Source: Pseudomonas marvdashtae
Lineage (GTDB): Bacteria; Pseudomonadota; Gammaproteobacteria; Pseudomonadales; Pseudomonadaceae
Assembly (NCBI RefSeq): GCF_014268655.2
Contig: NZ_JABWQX020000001.1
Coordinates: forward strand, 898,001 to 962,000
Reading direction: 5' to 3'
Length of the DNA stretch: 64,000 nt
The notes under the pieces were generated by a model, which did not search any database, was not told where the DNA came from, and worked only from the letters and a program-made list of their open reading frames with translations. Of this stretch, positions 53,645 to 61,527 are shown in pieces; the stretch's first letter is position 1, and each line of letters begins with the position of its first letter. The position numbers and the translations under genes were made by a program.

Positions 53645-54502
53645 CTATGGCTGAGCGCAGAGCTCGGCCGCGGTCTTGCTGGTGACGTTGGACTTGTCGA
53701 AACCGAATGGCGCGACGGCCTTGAGGTGTTCCTCGGAGCCCAGCCACTTTTTCAGCTCGGCATTGACCGCGTCGCGCAGGTCTTTGTCCTCGGGGCGAAA
53801 GGCCAGGGCGCCGTAGCCGATGTGGGATGGATCGTCCTTGAACTCGGTCATTGCCTCGACCTTGTCGCCGCCCTTGCTGGCCAAGCCTTTCATGGTCAGT
53901 TGCGTGCCGACGGCAGCATCGGCGCGGCCGGCGCGCACCGCTTGCAATTGCGCGGTGGTGTCGGGGACCTGGAGGATCTGCTCATCCTTGACCCCGGAAT
54001 CGCGGGCGTAGGCCAGGTTCACTGTGCCGGCCATGATCGCCAGCTTCACGTCCGGTTGCTTGGCGATGTCTTCATAGCTGTGGAGTTTTTTCGGGTTGCC
54101 CTTGGCCACGAGCAAGGCGTCGGGCAGTTGGTACTGGGGGTCGGTGAACAAGACCTGCTTGCAGCGCGCGGGGGTGATGTACATGCCCGCGGCAATCACG
54201 TCGAAGCGACCAGCGCGCAGCCCCGGAATCAGCGAACCCCATTCGGTAAGCACCCCGTTGACCTGCTTGATGCCCATTTTGGCAAAGATGATCTTGGCGA
54301 TTTCCGGCGATTCCCCGGTCACGGTGCCGTCGGTTTCGGTGAAGGCGAACGGGGTTTCGTTCGCATAGCCGATGCGGATGCTGCTGTTGCTTTTGACGGT
54401 GTCCAGGGTCGCGGCTTGAACGGTGCCGGCCAGGCCGAGCACCGCGCAGGTCAACAAGAGCCGGCGCAGGGGCGCGCAGGTGCCGGGAAGAAAATTGCTC
54501 AT
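53645..54502 (-). CDS. ehuB: Ectoine/hydroxyectoine-binding periplasmic protein EhuB
   Basis: A 285-aa solute-binding protein of family 3. Signal peptide LRRLLLTCAVLGLAGTVQA, then the domain SSIRIGYANETPFAFTETDGTVTGESPEIAKIIFAKMG and RFDVIAAGMYITPARCKQVLFTDPQYQ. In EhuB an aromatic pocket holds the compatible solute; several Phe/Tyr residues are in place, though I did not map them. First gene of ehuBCDA on the minus strand, divergent from enuR. Confidence 0.88.
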   Translation of the reverse strand: MSNFLPGTCAPLRRLLLTCAVLGLAGTVQAATLDTVKSNSSIRIGYANETPFAFTETDGTVTGESPEIAKIIFAKMGIKQVNGVLTEWGSLIPGLRAGRFDVIAAGMYITPARCKQVLFTDPQYQLPDALLVAKGNPKKLHSYEDIAKQPDVKLAIMAGTVNLAYARDSGVKDEQILQVPDTTAQLQAVRAGRADAAVGTQLTMKGLASKGGDKVEAMTEFKDDPSHIGYGALAFRPEDKDLRDAVNAELKKWLGSEEHLKAVAPFGFDKSNVTSKTAAELCAQP

Positions 54503-54714
54503 CGATAAAATCTCCTGTTTCTTGTGGATCCGTCGGTGGACGGTTCTGTGTTAGGAGGCAGTGTGACAAGAGCAAAGCGTACAGCGGCGGACCCGGGCGA
54601 GGCCTGGAATCGATAACGGCGCCGGTACAGGTCGATCCGGCTTTTTGTCGGGGCGATGAACCCGCCTGGATGACGACCTTGGACCGAGCATACAAAAGCC
54701 CCGGCGCTGATTGT

Positions 54715-54730
54715 ATTGCACTAGGACAAT
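54715..54730. promoter_or_regulatory. Candidate EnuR operator in the ehuB-enuR gap
   Basis: ATTGCACTAGGACAAT, a partial palindrome ATTG-n2-CTAG-n2-CAAT. Read on the other strand (ATTGTCCTAGTGCAAT) it matches ATTGCCCTAGTACATT upstream of eutB at 13 of 16 positions. Both lie in the promoter regions of the two ectoine transcription units, so they may be bound by the PLP-dependent regulator EnuR. Confidence 0.55.
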
Positions 54731-54791
54731 TGCTTTGCAGCGATTGCCGCGCAATGCTGTGCGCACCAGTACACACGCGGGTTGCAGCGTT

Positions 54792-56186
54792 ATGGATAAG
54801 TGGAAATCAGCCTTGGACGTCGCCCGCAGTGGTGAATCCAAATACAAGATACTGGTGCAGGCCATCGCCGACGACATCGAGCAGGGCGCCCTGGCCAACG
54901 ACCAGCGCCTGCCGCCGCAACGGCAAGTGGCCGACGCCATGGGCATCAGCGTGCAGACCGTCACCAATGCCTACAAGGAACTGGAGCGTCAGGGGTTGGT
55001 GCGTTGTGAGGTCGGGCGTGGCAGTTTCGTCTCGCGGCGCATGAGCGACCGGGTCGCCACTTACATCCTCGACAGCCCCGAGCGCGCCCTGGTGGATTTT
55101 TCCATCACGCGCATCCTGCACACCCGCGAGCACGATCAATTCTGGCGCGACACCTGCGCCGAGCTGAGCACTGAAGAAGACCAGCCGTGGATCCACGCGT
55201 TTCGTCCGATCGCAGGCTTTGAATCCCATCGCGAAGCGGCGGCTCAATGGATCGGTCGCCAGGGGCTCAAGGTTGATCGCAACGATATCCTGATCACCAA
55301 CGGCGCGGCTCACGGGATCTTCCTTGCCCTGGCGTCACTGGCCGGCCCCGACGACGTGGTGCTCTGTGAGGGCGTGACCGACCACGGCGTGATCGGCAAT
55401 TCCCAGGTGCTGGGCTTTACCCTCAAGGGCTTGGAGATGGACCGCCATGGCATCGACCCGGAACATTTCGAAGACATGTGCAGCAACGAGCGCATCACCG
55501 CGCTGGTGTGCACGCCGAACCTGAACAACCCCACCACGAGTCTGATGCCCGACACGCGTCGCCGGGAAATCGCCGAGATTGCGCGGCGTTTCGGCGTGCA
55601 CATCATCGAAGACGACGTCTACGGTCCGCTGCTGGACGAACGCCGCGCGCCGCCCATCAGCCATTATCTGCCGGAGCTGTCCTTCTACTGCACGAGCATG
55701 ACCAAGTCGGTGCTCACCGGTCTGCGCATCGGTTACCTGGTGGTGCCCAAGCGCCTGGCGCTGCGCACCGAGAGCATCCTGCGGGTGAACAGTTGGATGG
55801 CCACGCCGATGGTCTCGGAGATCGCCGCCCGCTGGATCCGCGATGGGCGCGCCGAATCACTGGTGCATTTGCAGCGACGCCTGTTGGCGGGGCGCCAGGC
55901 GATGGTCACCGAATACATGGGCGAGCACCTGCTGGCCCAGCACCCTCACGCCTTGAACGCATGGATTGGCATTCCGCCCCATTGGGAAGTGGACAGCCTG
56001 GTGCGGGCGCTGCGGCACAAGCACATCGCCGTGACGTCGCCCGACCCGTTCACCGTACGCGGGACGCCCAAGCCCCGTGCCGTGCGGGTGTGCGTCGGCG
56101 CCGAATGCAGCGACGAAGAAATGCGCCATGCGCTGATCGGCATGCGCGAGATCTTCAACCAGTACCCGCAGATTCATGATTTCTGA
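54792..56186 (+). CDS. enuR: MocR/GntR-type ectoine regulator EnuR
   Basis: A 464-aa fusion of an N-terminal GntR winged helix (YKILVQAIADDIEQGALANDQRLPPQRQVADAMGISVQTVTNAYKEL) and a fold-type-I aminotransferase-like domain. The PLP-binding lysine is in CTSMTKSVLTGLRIGYL. EnuR proteins are repressors released when intermediates of ectoine breakdown (N-acetyl-diaminobutyrate or diaminobutyrate) react with the bound PLP. I chose the ATG at 54792, since the preceding 27 codons overlap the probable promoter. Divergent from ehuB, upstream of the catabolic genes. Confidence 0.88.
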   Translation: MDKWKSALDVARSGESKYKILVQAIADDIEQGALANDQRLPPQRQVADAMGISVQTVTNAYKELERQGLVRCEVGRGSFVSRRMSDRVATYILDSPERALVDFSITRILHTREHDQFWRDTCAELSTEEDQPWIHAFRPIAGFESHREAAAQWIGRQGLKVDRNDILITNGAAHGIFLALASLAGPDDVVLCEGVTDHGVIGNSQVLGFTLKGLEMDRHGIDPEHFEDMCSNERITALVCTPNLNNPTTSLMPDTRRREIAEIARRFGVHIIEDDVYGPLLDERRAPPISHYLPELSFYCTSMTKSVLTGLRIGYLVVPKRLALRTESILRVNSWMATPMVSEIAARWIRDGRAESLVHLQRRLLAGRQAMVTEYMGEHLLAQHPHALNAWIGIPPHWEVDSLVRALRHKHIAVTSPDPFTVRGTPKPRAVRVCVGAECSDEEMRHALIGMREIFNQYPQIHDF

Positions 56187-56243
56187 TGTGCAAGAGGGTG
56201 CTCTGAAGGCAAGGTGTCTATTCAAAAATTGCATGGGGCCTTT

Positions 56244-56371
56244 GTGGCGAGGGAGCTTGCTCCCGCTCGGCTGCGAAGCAGTCGTAAAAGTTTCCGACTG
56301 TCTCCTGATGCAACGGGTCGAATGGTCTTGGGTCTGCTGCGCAGCCCAGCGGGAGCAAGCTCCCTCGCCAC
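56244..56371. repeat. REPIN-like paired palindrome, copy 2
   Basis: Left arm starts GTGGCGAGGGAGCTTGCTCC, right arm ends with its reverse complement at 56371; the inner part differs from copy 1. It lies between enuR and eutB, 64 bp upstream of the candidate eutB operator, and so separates the regulator from the catabolic operon. Confidence 0.85.
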
Positions 56372-56434
56372 GGGAATGAGGTCATCTTCAAGTTTTCAGT
56401 TCACTTTCGTTCAATCGCAACGAATGCAAATTAA

Positions 56435-56450
56435 ATTGCCCTAGTACATT
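56435..56450. promoter_or_regulatory. Candidate EnuR operator upstream of eutB
   Basis: ATTGCCCTAGTACATT, 59 bp before the eutB ATG. It shares 13 of 16 bases with the site in the ehuB-enuR gap in the opposite orientation and keeps the central CTAG. Confidence 0.55.
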
Positions 56451-56508
56451 CATCACCACAATCCAGCCCTCTTAGACTGCGCCCAACACATCAGCTCGGG
56501 ACGCGGTC

Positions 56509-57480
56509 ATGGCAGTGTTGCAGCTACAGGATGTCTATCTCGCTCGCCAGCGCATCGAGTCGCTGGTGCGACGCACGCCCATGGAACATTCTCCCAGCCT
56601 GTCGCGACTGATGGGCGTGGCGGTGTATCTCAAGCTCGAATCCATGCAAATCACTGGCAGCTTCAAGCTGCGCGGGGCGAGCAATGCCGTGGCGCAACTC
56701 AGCCCGGAGCAGAAGGCGTCAGGCGTGGTGACGGCCTCGACCGGTAACCATGGTCGGGCACTGGCCCATGCCGCGTCGCAACAAGGGGTCAAGGCGATTG
56801 TCTGCCTGTCGAACCTCGTGCCGGGCAACAAAGTGCAGGCGATCCGCGACCTGGGTGCCGAGGTACGCATCGTCGGCCAGTCCCAGGACGATGCCCAGCG
56901 CGAAGCCGAACGCATTGCCAAAGATGAGGGCGCGACCTTCCTGCCGCCCTTCGATCATCCGGCGATCATCGCCGGCCAAGGCACCCTCGGCCTGGAGATC
57001 CTTGGACAACAACCCGACGTGGCCCAGGTGTTGGTGCCGTTGTCCGGTGGCGGCTTGTTTGCCGGTGTGGCCCTGGCGCTCAAAAGCGCCAATCAAGCGA
57101 TACAAGTCCACGGCATCAGTATGGCGCGAGGCGCTGCAATGCACGCCAGCCTCGCCGCCGGACACCCGGTGGACGTCGAAGAATTGCCAACCCTGGCCGA
57201 TTCCCTCGGCGGCGGCATTGGCCTGGACAACCGCTACACCTTCGACATGGCGCGCCAACTGAGCGATGACATGCACCTGCTCTCGGAAGCTTCGATCGCC
57301 AACGCCATCCGCCACGCCTATCACCAGGAACGCCTGGTGCTCGAAGGCGCTGCCGTGGTGGGTATCGCGGCGTTGCTCGACGGCTTGGTCGAACCGCGTG
57401 GCCCGATTGTGGTGGTGCTCAGCGGGCGCAACGTCGACACCGAACAACATGCCCGCGTGATCGCTGGCGCCAACGCTTGA
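56509..57480 (+). CDS. eutB: Hydroxyectoine utilisation dehydratase EutB
   Basis: A 323-aa PLP-dependent threonine/serine dehydratase-like protein. The PLP lysine is in GSFKLRGASNAV, followed by TASTGNHGRALAHAA and the phosphate-binding VPLSGGGLFAG. EutB is proposed to act with EutA and EutC in turning 5-hydroxyectoine into an ectoine-pathway intermediate; biochemical proof is limited. First gene of the forward catabolic run, 22 bp before eutC. Confidence 0.85.
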   Translation: MAVLQLQDVYLARQRIESLVRRTPMEHSPSLSRLMGVAVYLKLESMQITGSFKLRGASNAVAQLSPEQKASGVVTASTGNHGRALAHAASQQGVKAIVCLSNLVPGNKVQAIRDLGAEVRIVGQSQDDAQREAERIAKDEGATFLPPFDHPAIIAGQGTLGLEILGQQPDVAQVLVPLSGGGLFAGVALALKSANQAIQVHGISMARGAAMHASLAAGHPVDVEELPTLADSLGGGIGLDNRYTFDMARQLSDDMHLLSEASIANAIRHAYHQERLVLEGAAVVGIAALLDGLVEPRGPIVVVLSGRNVDTEQHARVIAGANA

Positions 57481-57502
57481 TAACCCGTTAACGGAGCCTG
57501 TC

Positions 57503-58495
57503 ATGAGTGAAGTCACCCTATTGAGCGAAGCCGACTTGCGCAGTTGCGTGGCCCTGGATTTGGCCAGCATCGACGCCGTCGAACAGGCCTTCGTGCTGTT
57601 GGCCACCGCCGCCGTGGCGATGCCGCCGATCCTGCGGCTGGACATCCCCGAACATAACGGCGAAGTGGACGTAAAGACTGCTTACCTGCCAGGCCTGGAA
57701 CGGTTCGCCATCAAGGTCAGCCCGGGTTTTTTCGATAACCCCAAGCTCGGCCTGCCCAGCCTCAACGGCATGATGATGCTGCTCTCGGCGCGCACCGGTT
57801 TGCTGGAGGCGCTGTTGCTGGACAACGGCTACCTCACCGCCGTGCGAACGGCAGCAGCAGGGGCGGTGGCGGCGCGGTGCCTGTCTCGCGAAGACAGCCG
57901 CAGCGTTGCGCTGATCGGGGCCGGCGAACAGGCGGCGTTGCAGCTTCAGGCGCTGCGGCTGGTGCGGCCTATCGAGGAGGTGCGGGTCTGGGCGCGGGAC
58001 GCAGAGAAGGCCAAGGCGTTCAGCGCTGAACTGGCGCGCGCCAGCGGATTATCGGTCACCGCGTGTCGCACGGTCGACGAAGCCCTGGAAGGGGTGGACA
58101 TCGCTATCACCTGCACCCCCAGCCGCGAGCCGCTGATCGAGGCGCGCCATTTGCACCCCGGCCTGCACATCACCGCAATGGGCTCCGACGCTGAACACAA
58201 GAACGAAATTTCTCCGCAAGCCCTGGCGGCTGTCGATTGCTACGTCGCCGATCGCCTGAGCCAGACCCGCGTGCTCGGCGAACTGCACCACGCCCTGGCG
58301 GCCGGCACCGTTCGCGATGACCTGGCGCTTCTGGAGCTGGGGCGGGTGCTGGCGGGGCAACGGGCCGCACGTATCAGCCCGTCGCAAATCACCCTGTGCG
58401 ACCTCACGGGCACCGGCGCCCAGGACACCGCCATCGCCAACCTGGCGTTCGAGCGGGCGCGGGCGGCGGGCACGGGTTTCCCATTCGGCCGCTAA
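57503..58495 (+). CDS. eutC: Ectoine utilisation protein EutC (ornithine cyclodeaminase family)
   Basis: A 330-aa NAD-binding protein of the ornithine cyclodeaminase/mu-crystallin family: KVSPGFFDNPKLGLPSLNGMMMLLSARTG, TAVRTAAAGAVAARCL, the nucleotide fold VALIGAGEQAALQLQAL and HITAMGSDAEHKNEI. It is placed with EutB in the proposed hydroxyectoine branch. GGAGCC precedes the start. Confidence 0.86.
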   Translation: MSEVTLLSEADLRSCVALDLASIDAVEQAFVLLATAAVAMPPILRLDIPEHNGEVDVKTAYLPGLERFAIKVSPGFFDNPKLGLPSLNGMMMLLSARTGLLEALLLDNGYLTAVRTAAAGAVAARCLSREDSRSVALIGAGEQAALQLQALRLVRPIEEVRVWARDAEKAKAFSAELARASGLSVTACRTVDEALEGVDIAITCTPSREPLIEARHLHPGLHITAMGSDAEHKNEISPQALAAVDCYVADRLSQTRVLGELHHALAAGTVRDDLALLELGRVLAGQRAARISPSQITLCDLTGTGAQDTAIANLAFERARAAGTGFPFGR

Positions 58496-58535
58496 CCATT
58501 TTTCATTCGTGCGTCATTGATCAGAGGGCAGATGG

Positions 58536-59726
58536 ATGTCAGAGATAGTCGTCAATCTTCCGTTTAAACGGGAGGAATACGCCCAGCGCCTGGCGAAGGT
58601 TCGGGCCGCCATGCAGGCCCAGGGCCTGGAGCTGCTGGTGGTGACCGATCCGTCGAACATGGCCTGGCTCACCGGCTATGACGGTTGGTCGTTCTATGTG
58701 CACCAGTGCGTGCTGCTTGCATTGGACGGCGAACCCGTGTGGTTCGGTCGCGGCCAGGATGCCAACGGCGCCAAGCGCACGGTATTCATGCAGGCCGACA
58801 ACATCGTCGGCTACCCGGACATCTACGTGCAGTCCCGCGAGCGCCACCCGATGGACTACCTGTCCCGCGAGGTGATCATCGCCCGTGGCTGGGGCGCGCT
58901 GACCATCGGCGTGGAGATGGACAATTATTACTTCAGCGCCGCCGCCTACCTGTCGCTGCAAAAGCATTTGCCCGAGGCAAGACTGGTGGATGCGGCGGGC
59001 CTGGTGAACTGGCAGCGAGCGGTCAAGTCGCCCCAGGAAATCGCCTACATGCGCATCGCCGCGCGCATCGTCGAGAACATGCACGGCCGGATCCTCGAGC
59101 GGATCGAGCCGGGCATGCGCAAGAACGAACTGGTGGCGGAGATCTACAGCAGCGGCATCCTCGGCGCCGACGGCCATGGCGGTGACTACCCGGCCATCGT
59201 GCCGCTGTTGCCCACCGGCGCCGATGCCAGCGCGCCGCACCTGACCTGGGACGATTCACCGTTCGAGAAGGGCGCCGGCACCTTTTTTGAAATCGCCGGT
59301 TGCTACAAGCGTTACCACTGCCCGCTGTCGCGGACCATTTACCTGGGCAAGCCACCGCAGCATTTCCTCGACGGCGAAAAAGCCGTGGTCGAGGGTATCG
59401 CCGCCGGCCTGGACGCGGCCAAACCGGGTAACACCACTGGGGACATCGCCGTGGCGTTTTTCAAAGTCCTGGAGAAGTTCGGCATCCACAAGGACAGCCG
59501 TTGCGGCTACCCCATCGGGATCAGTTATCCACCGGACTGGGGCGAGCGCACCATGAGCCTGCGTCCCGGCGACAACAGCGTGTTGCAACCGGGCATGACC
59601 TTCCACTTCATGCCGGGACTGTGGATGGACGATTGGGGCCTGGAAATCACCGAGAGCATCCTGATCACCGAGACCGGCGTCGAGACGCTGTGCAACGTGC
59701 CTCGTCAATTGTTCGTGAAGGATTGA
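58536..59726 (+). CDS. doeA: Ectoine hydrolase DoeA
   Basis: A 396-aa M24-family (creatinase/prolidase-like) hydrolase. The creatinase N domain (VTDPSNMAWLTGYDGWSFYVHQCVLL) is followed by the pita-bread catalytic domain (FFEIAGCYKRYHCPLSRTIYLG, GYPIGISYPPDWGE). DoeA opens the ectoine ring to N-alpha-acetyl-2,4-diaminobutyrate. It is also called EutD. It starts 40 bp after eutC and 3 bp before doeB. Confidence 0.9.
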   Translation: MSEIVVNLPFKREEYAQRLAKVRAAMQAQGLELLVVTDPSNMAWLTGYDGWSFYVHQCVLLALDGEPVWFGRGQDANGAKRTVFMQADNIVGYPDIYVQSRERHPMDYLSREVIIARGWGALTIGVEMDNYYFSAAAYLSLQKHLPEARLVDAAGLVNWQRAVKSPQEIAYMRIAARIVENMHGRILERIEPGMRKNELVAEIYSSGILGADGHGGDYPAIVPLLPTGADASAPHLTWDDSPFEKGAGTFFEIAGCYKRYHCPLSRTIYLGKPPQHFLDGEKAVVEGIAAGLDAAKPGNTTGDIAVAFFKVLEKFGIHKDSRCGYPIGISYPPDWGERTMSLRPGDNSVLQPGMTFHFMPGLWMDDWGLEITESILITETGVETLCNVPRQLFVKD

Positions 59727-59729
59727 GCC

Positions 59730-60731
59730 ATGCCTGACGTGCCCAACAATCCCATCAGCGCCACGGTCGACTTCAGCCGCGAGGGCGTGCAGCACGGTTT
59801 TCTCAAGTTGCCGTATTCGCGGGACGACTCGGCCTGGGGCGCGGTGATGATTCCCATCACTGTGATCCAGCGTGGCAGCGGCCCGACGGCGCTGCTCAGT
59901 GGCGGCAACCACGGCGACGAATACGAAGGCCCAGTGGCCCTGAGCAAGCTGGCGCAGCAGTTGAGCGCCGAAGACGTCAGCGGGCGGGTGATCATCGTGC
60001 CGTTCATGAACACCCCTGCGTTTCATGCCGGGCGCCGGACCTCGCCGATCGACAAAGGCAACCTCAACCGCAGTTTTCCCGGCAGGCCGGACGGCACCGT
60101 CACCGAGAAAATCGCCGACTATTTCAATCGCACCTTGTTGCCTCTGGCGGACATTGTCCTGGACATCCATTCCGGTGGCCGGACCCTGGATTTCCTGCCC
60201 TTCGCCGCCTGCCATGTATTGCCTGACAAAACGCAGCAGGCCCGTTGCGAGGCCGGGATGCTGGCATTCAACGCGCCGTATTGCATGCGCATGCTTGAGC
60301 TGGACGCCGGGTCGATGTACGACACCGCGGCCGAGTCGCAAGGCAAGGTCTTCGTCACGACCGAGCTGGGCGGCGGCGGTTCGTCGAGCGCGCGTAGCGT
60401 GGCGATTGCCGAGCGGGGTGTGCGCAACCTGTTGGTCCACGCCGGCATCTTGCGGGGCACGATCGAGTTGCAACCTTCGCTGATACTCGACATGCCGGAC
60501 GCCAGTTGCTTCATCGCCAGTGAGCACGACGGCTTGCTGGAAATGTGCCGCGACCTCGGCGAAAACGTGACCCTGGGCGAAGTGGTCGCGCGGATCTACG
60601 ACGCCACCCGCAGCGGCGTCGCCCCGGTCGAATACCGCGCCGCTCGCAGCGGCCTATTGGCGGCCCGGCACTTTCCCGGGTTGGTGCAGTGTGGCGATAC
60701 GCTGGTGGTGATTGCGGATGTGTTGGCGTGA
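59730..60731 (+). CDS. doeB: N-alpha-acetyl-L-2,4-diaminobutyrate deacetylase DoeB
   Basis: A 333-aa succinylglutamate desuccinylase/aspartoacylase-type zinc deacetylase. Zinc ligands H and E are in SGGNHGDEYEGP, and the third histidine in VLDIHSGGRTLDF; the glutamate in VTTELGGGGSSS is a candidate base. It removes the acetyl group to give 2,4-diaminobutyrate. Also called EutE. Tightly packed behind doeA. Confidence 0.9.
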   Translation: MPDVPNNPISATVDFSREGVQHGFLKLPYSRDDSAWGAVMIPITVIQRGSGPTALLSGGNHGDEYEGPVALSKLAQQLSAEDVSGRVIIVPFMNTPAFHAGRRTSPIDKGNLNRSFPGRPDGTVTEKIADYFNRTLLPLADIVLDIHSGGRTLDFLPFAACHVLPDKTQQARCEAGMLAFNAPYCMRMLELDAGSMYDTAAESQGKVFVTTELGGGGSSSARSVAIAERGVRNLLVHAGILRGTIELQPSLILDMPDASCFIASEHDGLLEMCRDLGENVTLGEVVARIYDATRSGVAPVEYRAARSGLLAARHFPGLVQCGDTLVVIADVLA

Positions 60732-60756
60732 TCCACCTCAACTGACACACCGCCCT

Positions 60757-60875
60757 GTGGCGAGGGAGCTTGCTCCCGCTCGGCTGCGAAGCAGTCGTCG
60801 CTTTTTGGCCTGAGCCATCGCGACTCTGACATTGGGGCCGCTGCGCGGCCCAGCGGGAGCAAGCTCCCTCGCCAC
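60757..60875. repeat. REPIN-like paired palindrome, copy 3
   Basis: Same left arm (GTGGCGAGGGAGCTTGCTCC) and right arm as copies 1 and 2, 119 bp in total. It shares the CTCGGCTGCGAAGCAGTCGT segment with copy 2. It sits in the 186-bp gap between doeB and the AsnC gene. Confidence 0.85.
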
Positions 60876-60917
60876 GGGAGATGGTGTGATGTTTGAATTT
60901 TCTGGAGAGCCCGGCCC

Positions 60918-61397
60918 ATGCACAAGCTCGATCGCTACGACCTGAAGATCCTGCAGATCCTCGCCGAGGACGGGCGGATCACCAAGTCGAGCCTGGCCGA
61001 GGCCATCAACCTCTCGGTGACGCCGGCCTGGGAGCGGGTGCGCAAGCTGGAAGCGGCGGGCCTGATCATTGGCTACCGGGCGCAGATCGATTGGGGCGCG
61101 GTGTTCAAGCGTCAGCAGGTGCTGGTGGAAATCACCCTGGCCCGACACACCGCCCAGGACATGCGCCGTTTCGAGCAACGCATGATCGCCGCGCCGGAAG
61201 TGGCGTTCTGTTACGCCACCGGCGGTGGTGTGGATTACCTGGCGATGATCCAGGCGCCGGACGTTGATGCCTACCAGCGTTTCGTCGATCAACTGCTGCT
61301 TGAAGACCTTGGCATCGAACGCTATTTCACCTACATCGTCACCAAGACCATCAAGACCGCCGGCGCGTTGCCAGCGGAGTTGACGGCTTCTTCCTGA
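60918..61397 (+). CDS. AsnC/Lrp-family regulator, DoeX-like
   Basis: A 159-aa Lrp/AsnC regulator. Helix-turn-helix YDLKILQILAEDGRITKSSLAEAINLSVTPAWERVRKLEAAGLI, then the RAM ligand domain (VEITLARHTAQDMRRFE, CYATGGGVDYLAMIQAPDVDAYQRF). An AsnC-type protein (DoeX or AsnC) is a regular member of ectoine loci and is thought to fine-tune their expression. It lies between the eut/doeAB genes and doeCD. Confidence 0.87.
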   Translation: MHKLDRYDLKILQILAEDGRITKSSLAEAINLSVTPAWERVRKLEAAGLIIGYRAQIDWGAVFKRQQVLVEITLARHTAQDMRRFEQRMIAAPEVAFCYATGGGVDYLAMIQAPDVDAYQRFVDQLLLEDLGIERYFTYIVTKTIKTAGALPAELTASS

Positions 61398-61527
61398 GCA
61401 CCGCAGAAACCACTTTCCAGCAGGTTCTTTCCAGAAAAAACCCAAGGTCTGACCCCGCGCAAACACCCGAAATCCCGAGCGCCGCTGCCCTAGCATGGGA
61501 TCACGCAAACGGTCTGGAGTGAACGTC

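Noticed and set aside
53581..54508. Plus-strand 307-aa frame opposite ehuB
   Set aside because: Antisense shadow; the minus strand encodes a clear signal peptide and solute-binding domain.
51222..60875. Paired repeats as a possible CRISPR array
   Set aside because: The repeats are palindromic pairs at three distant sites, not regularly spaced units, and no cas genes are present.
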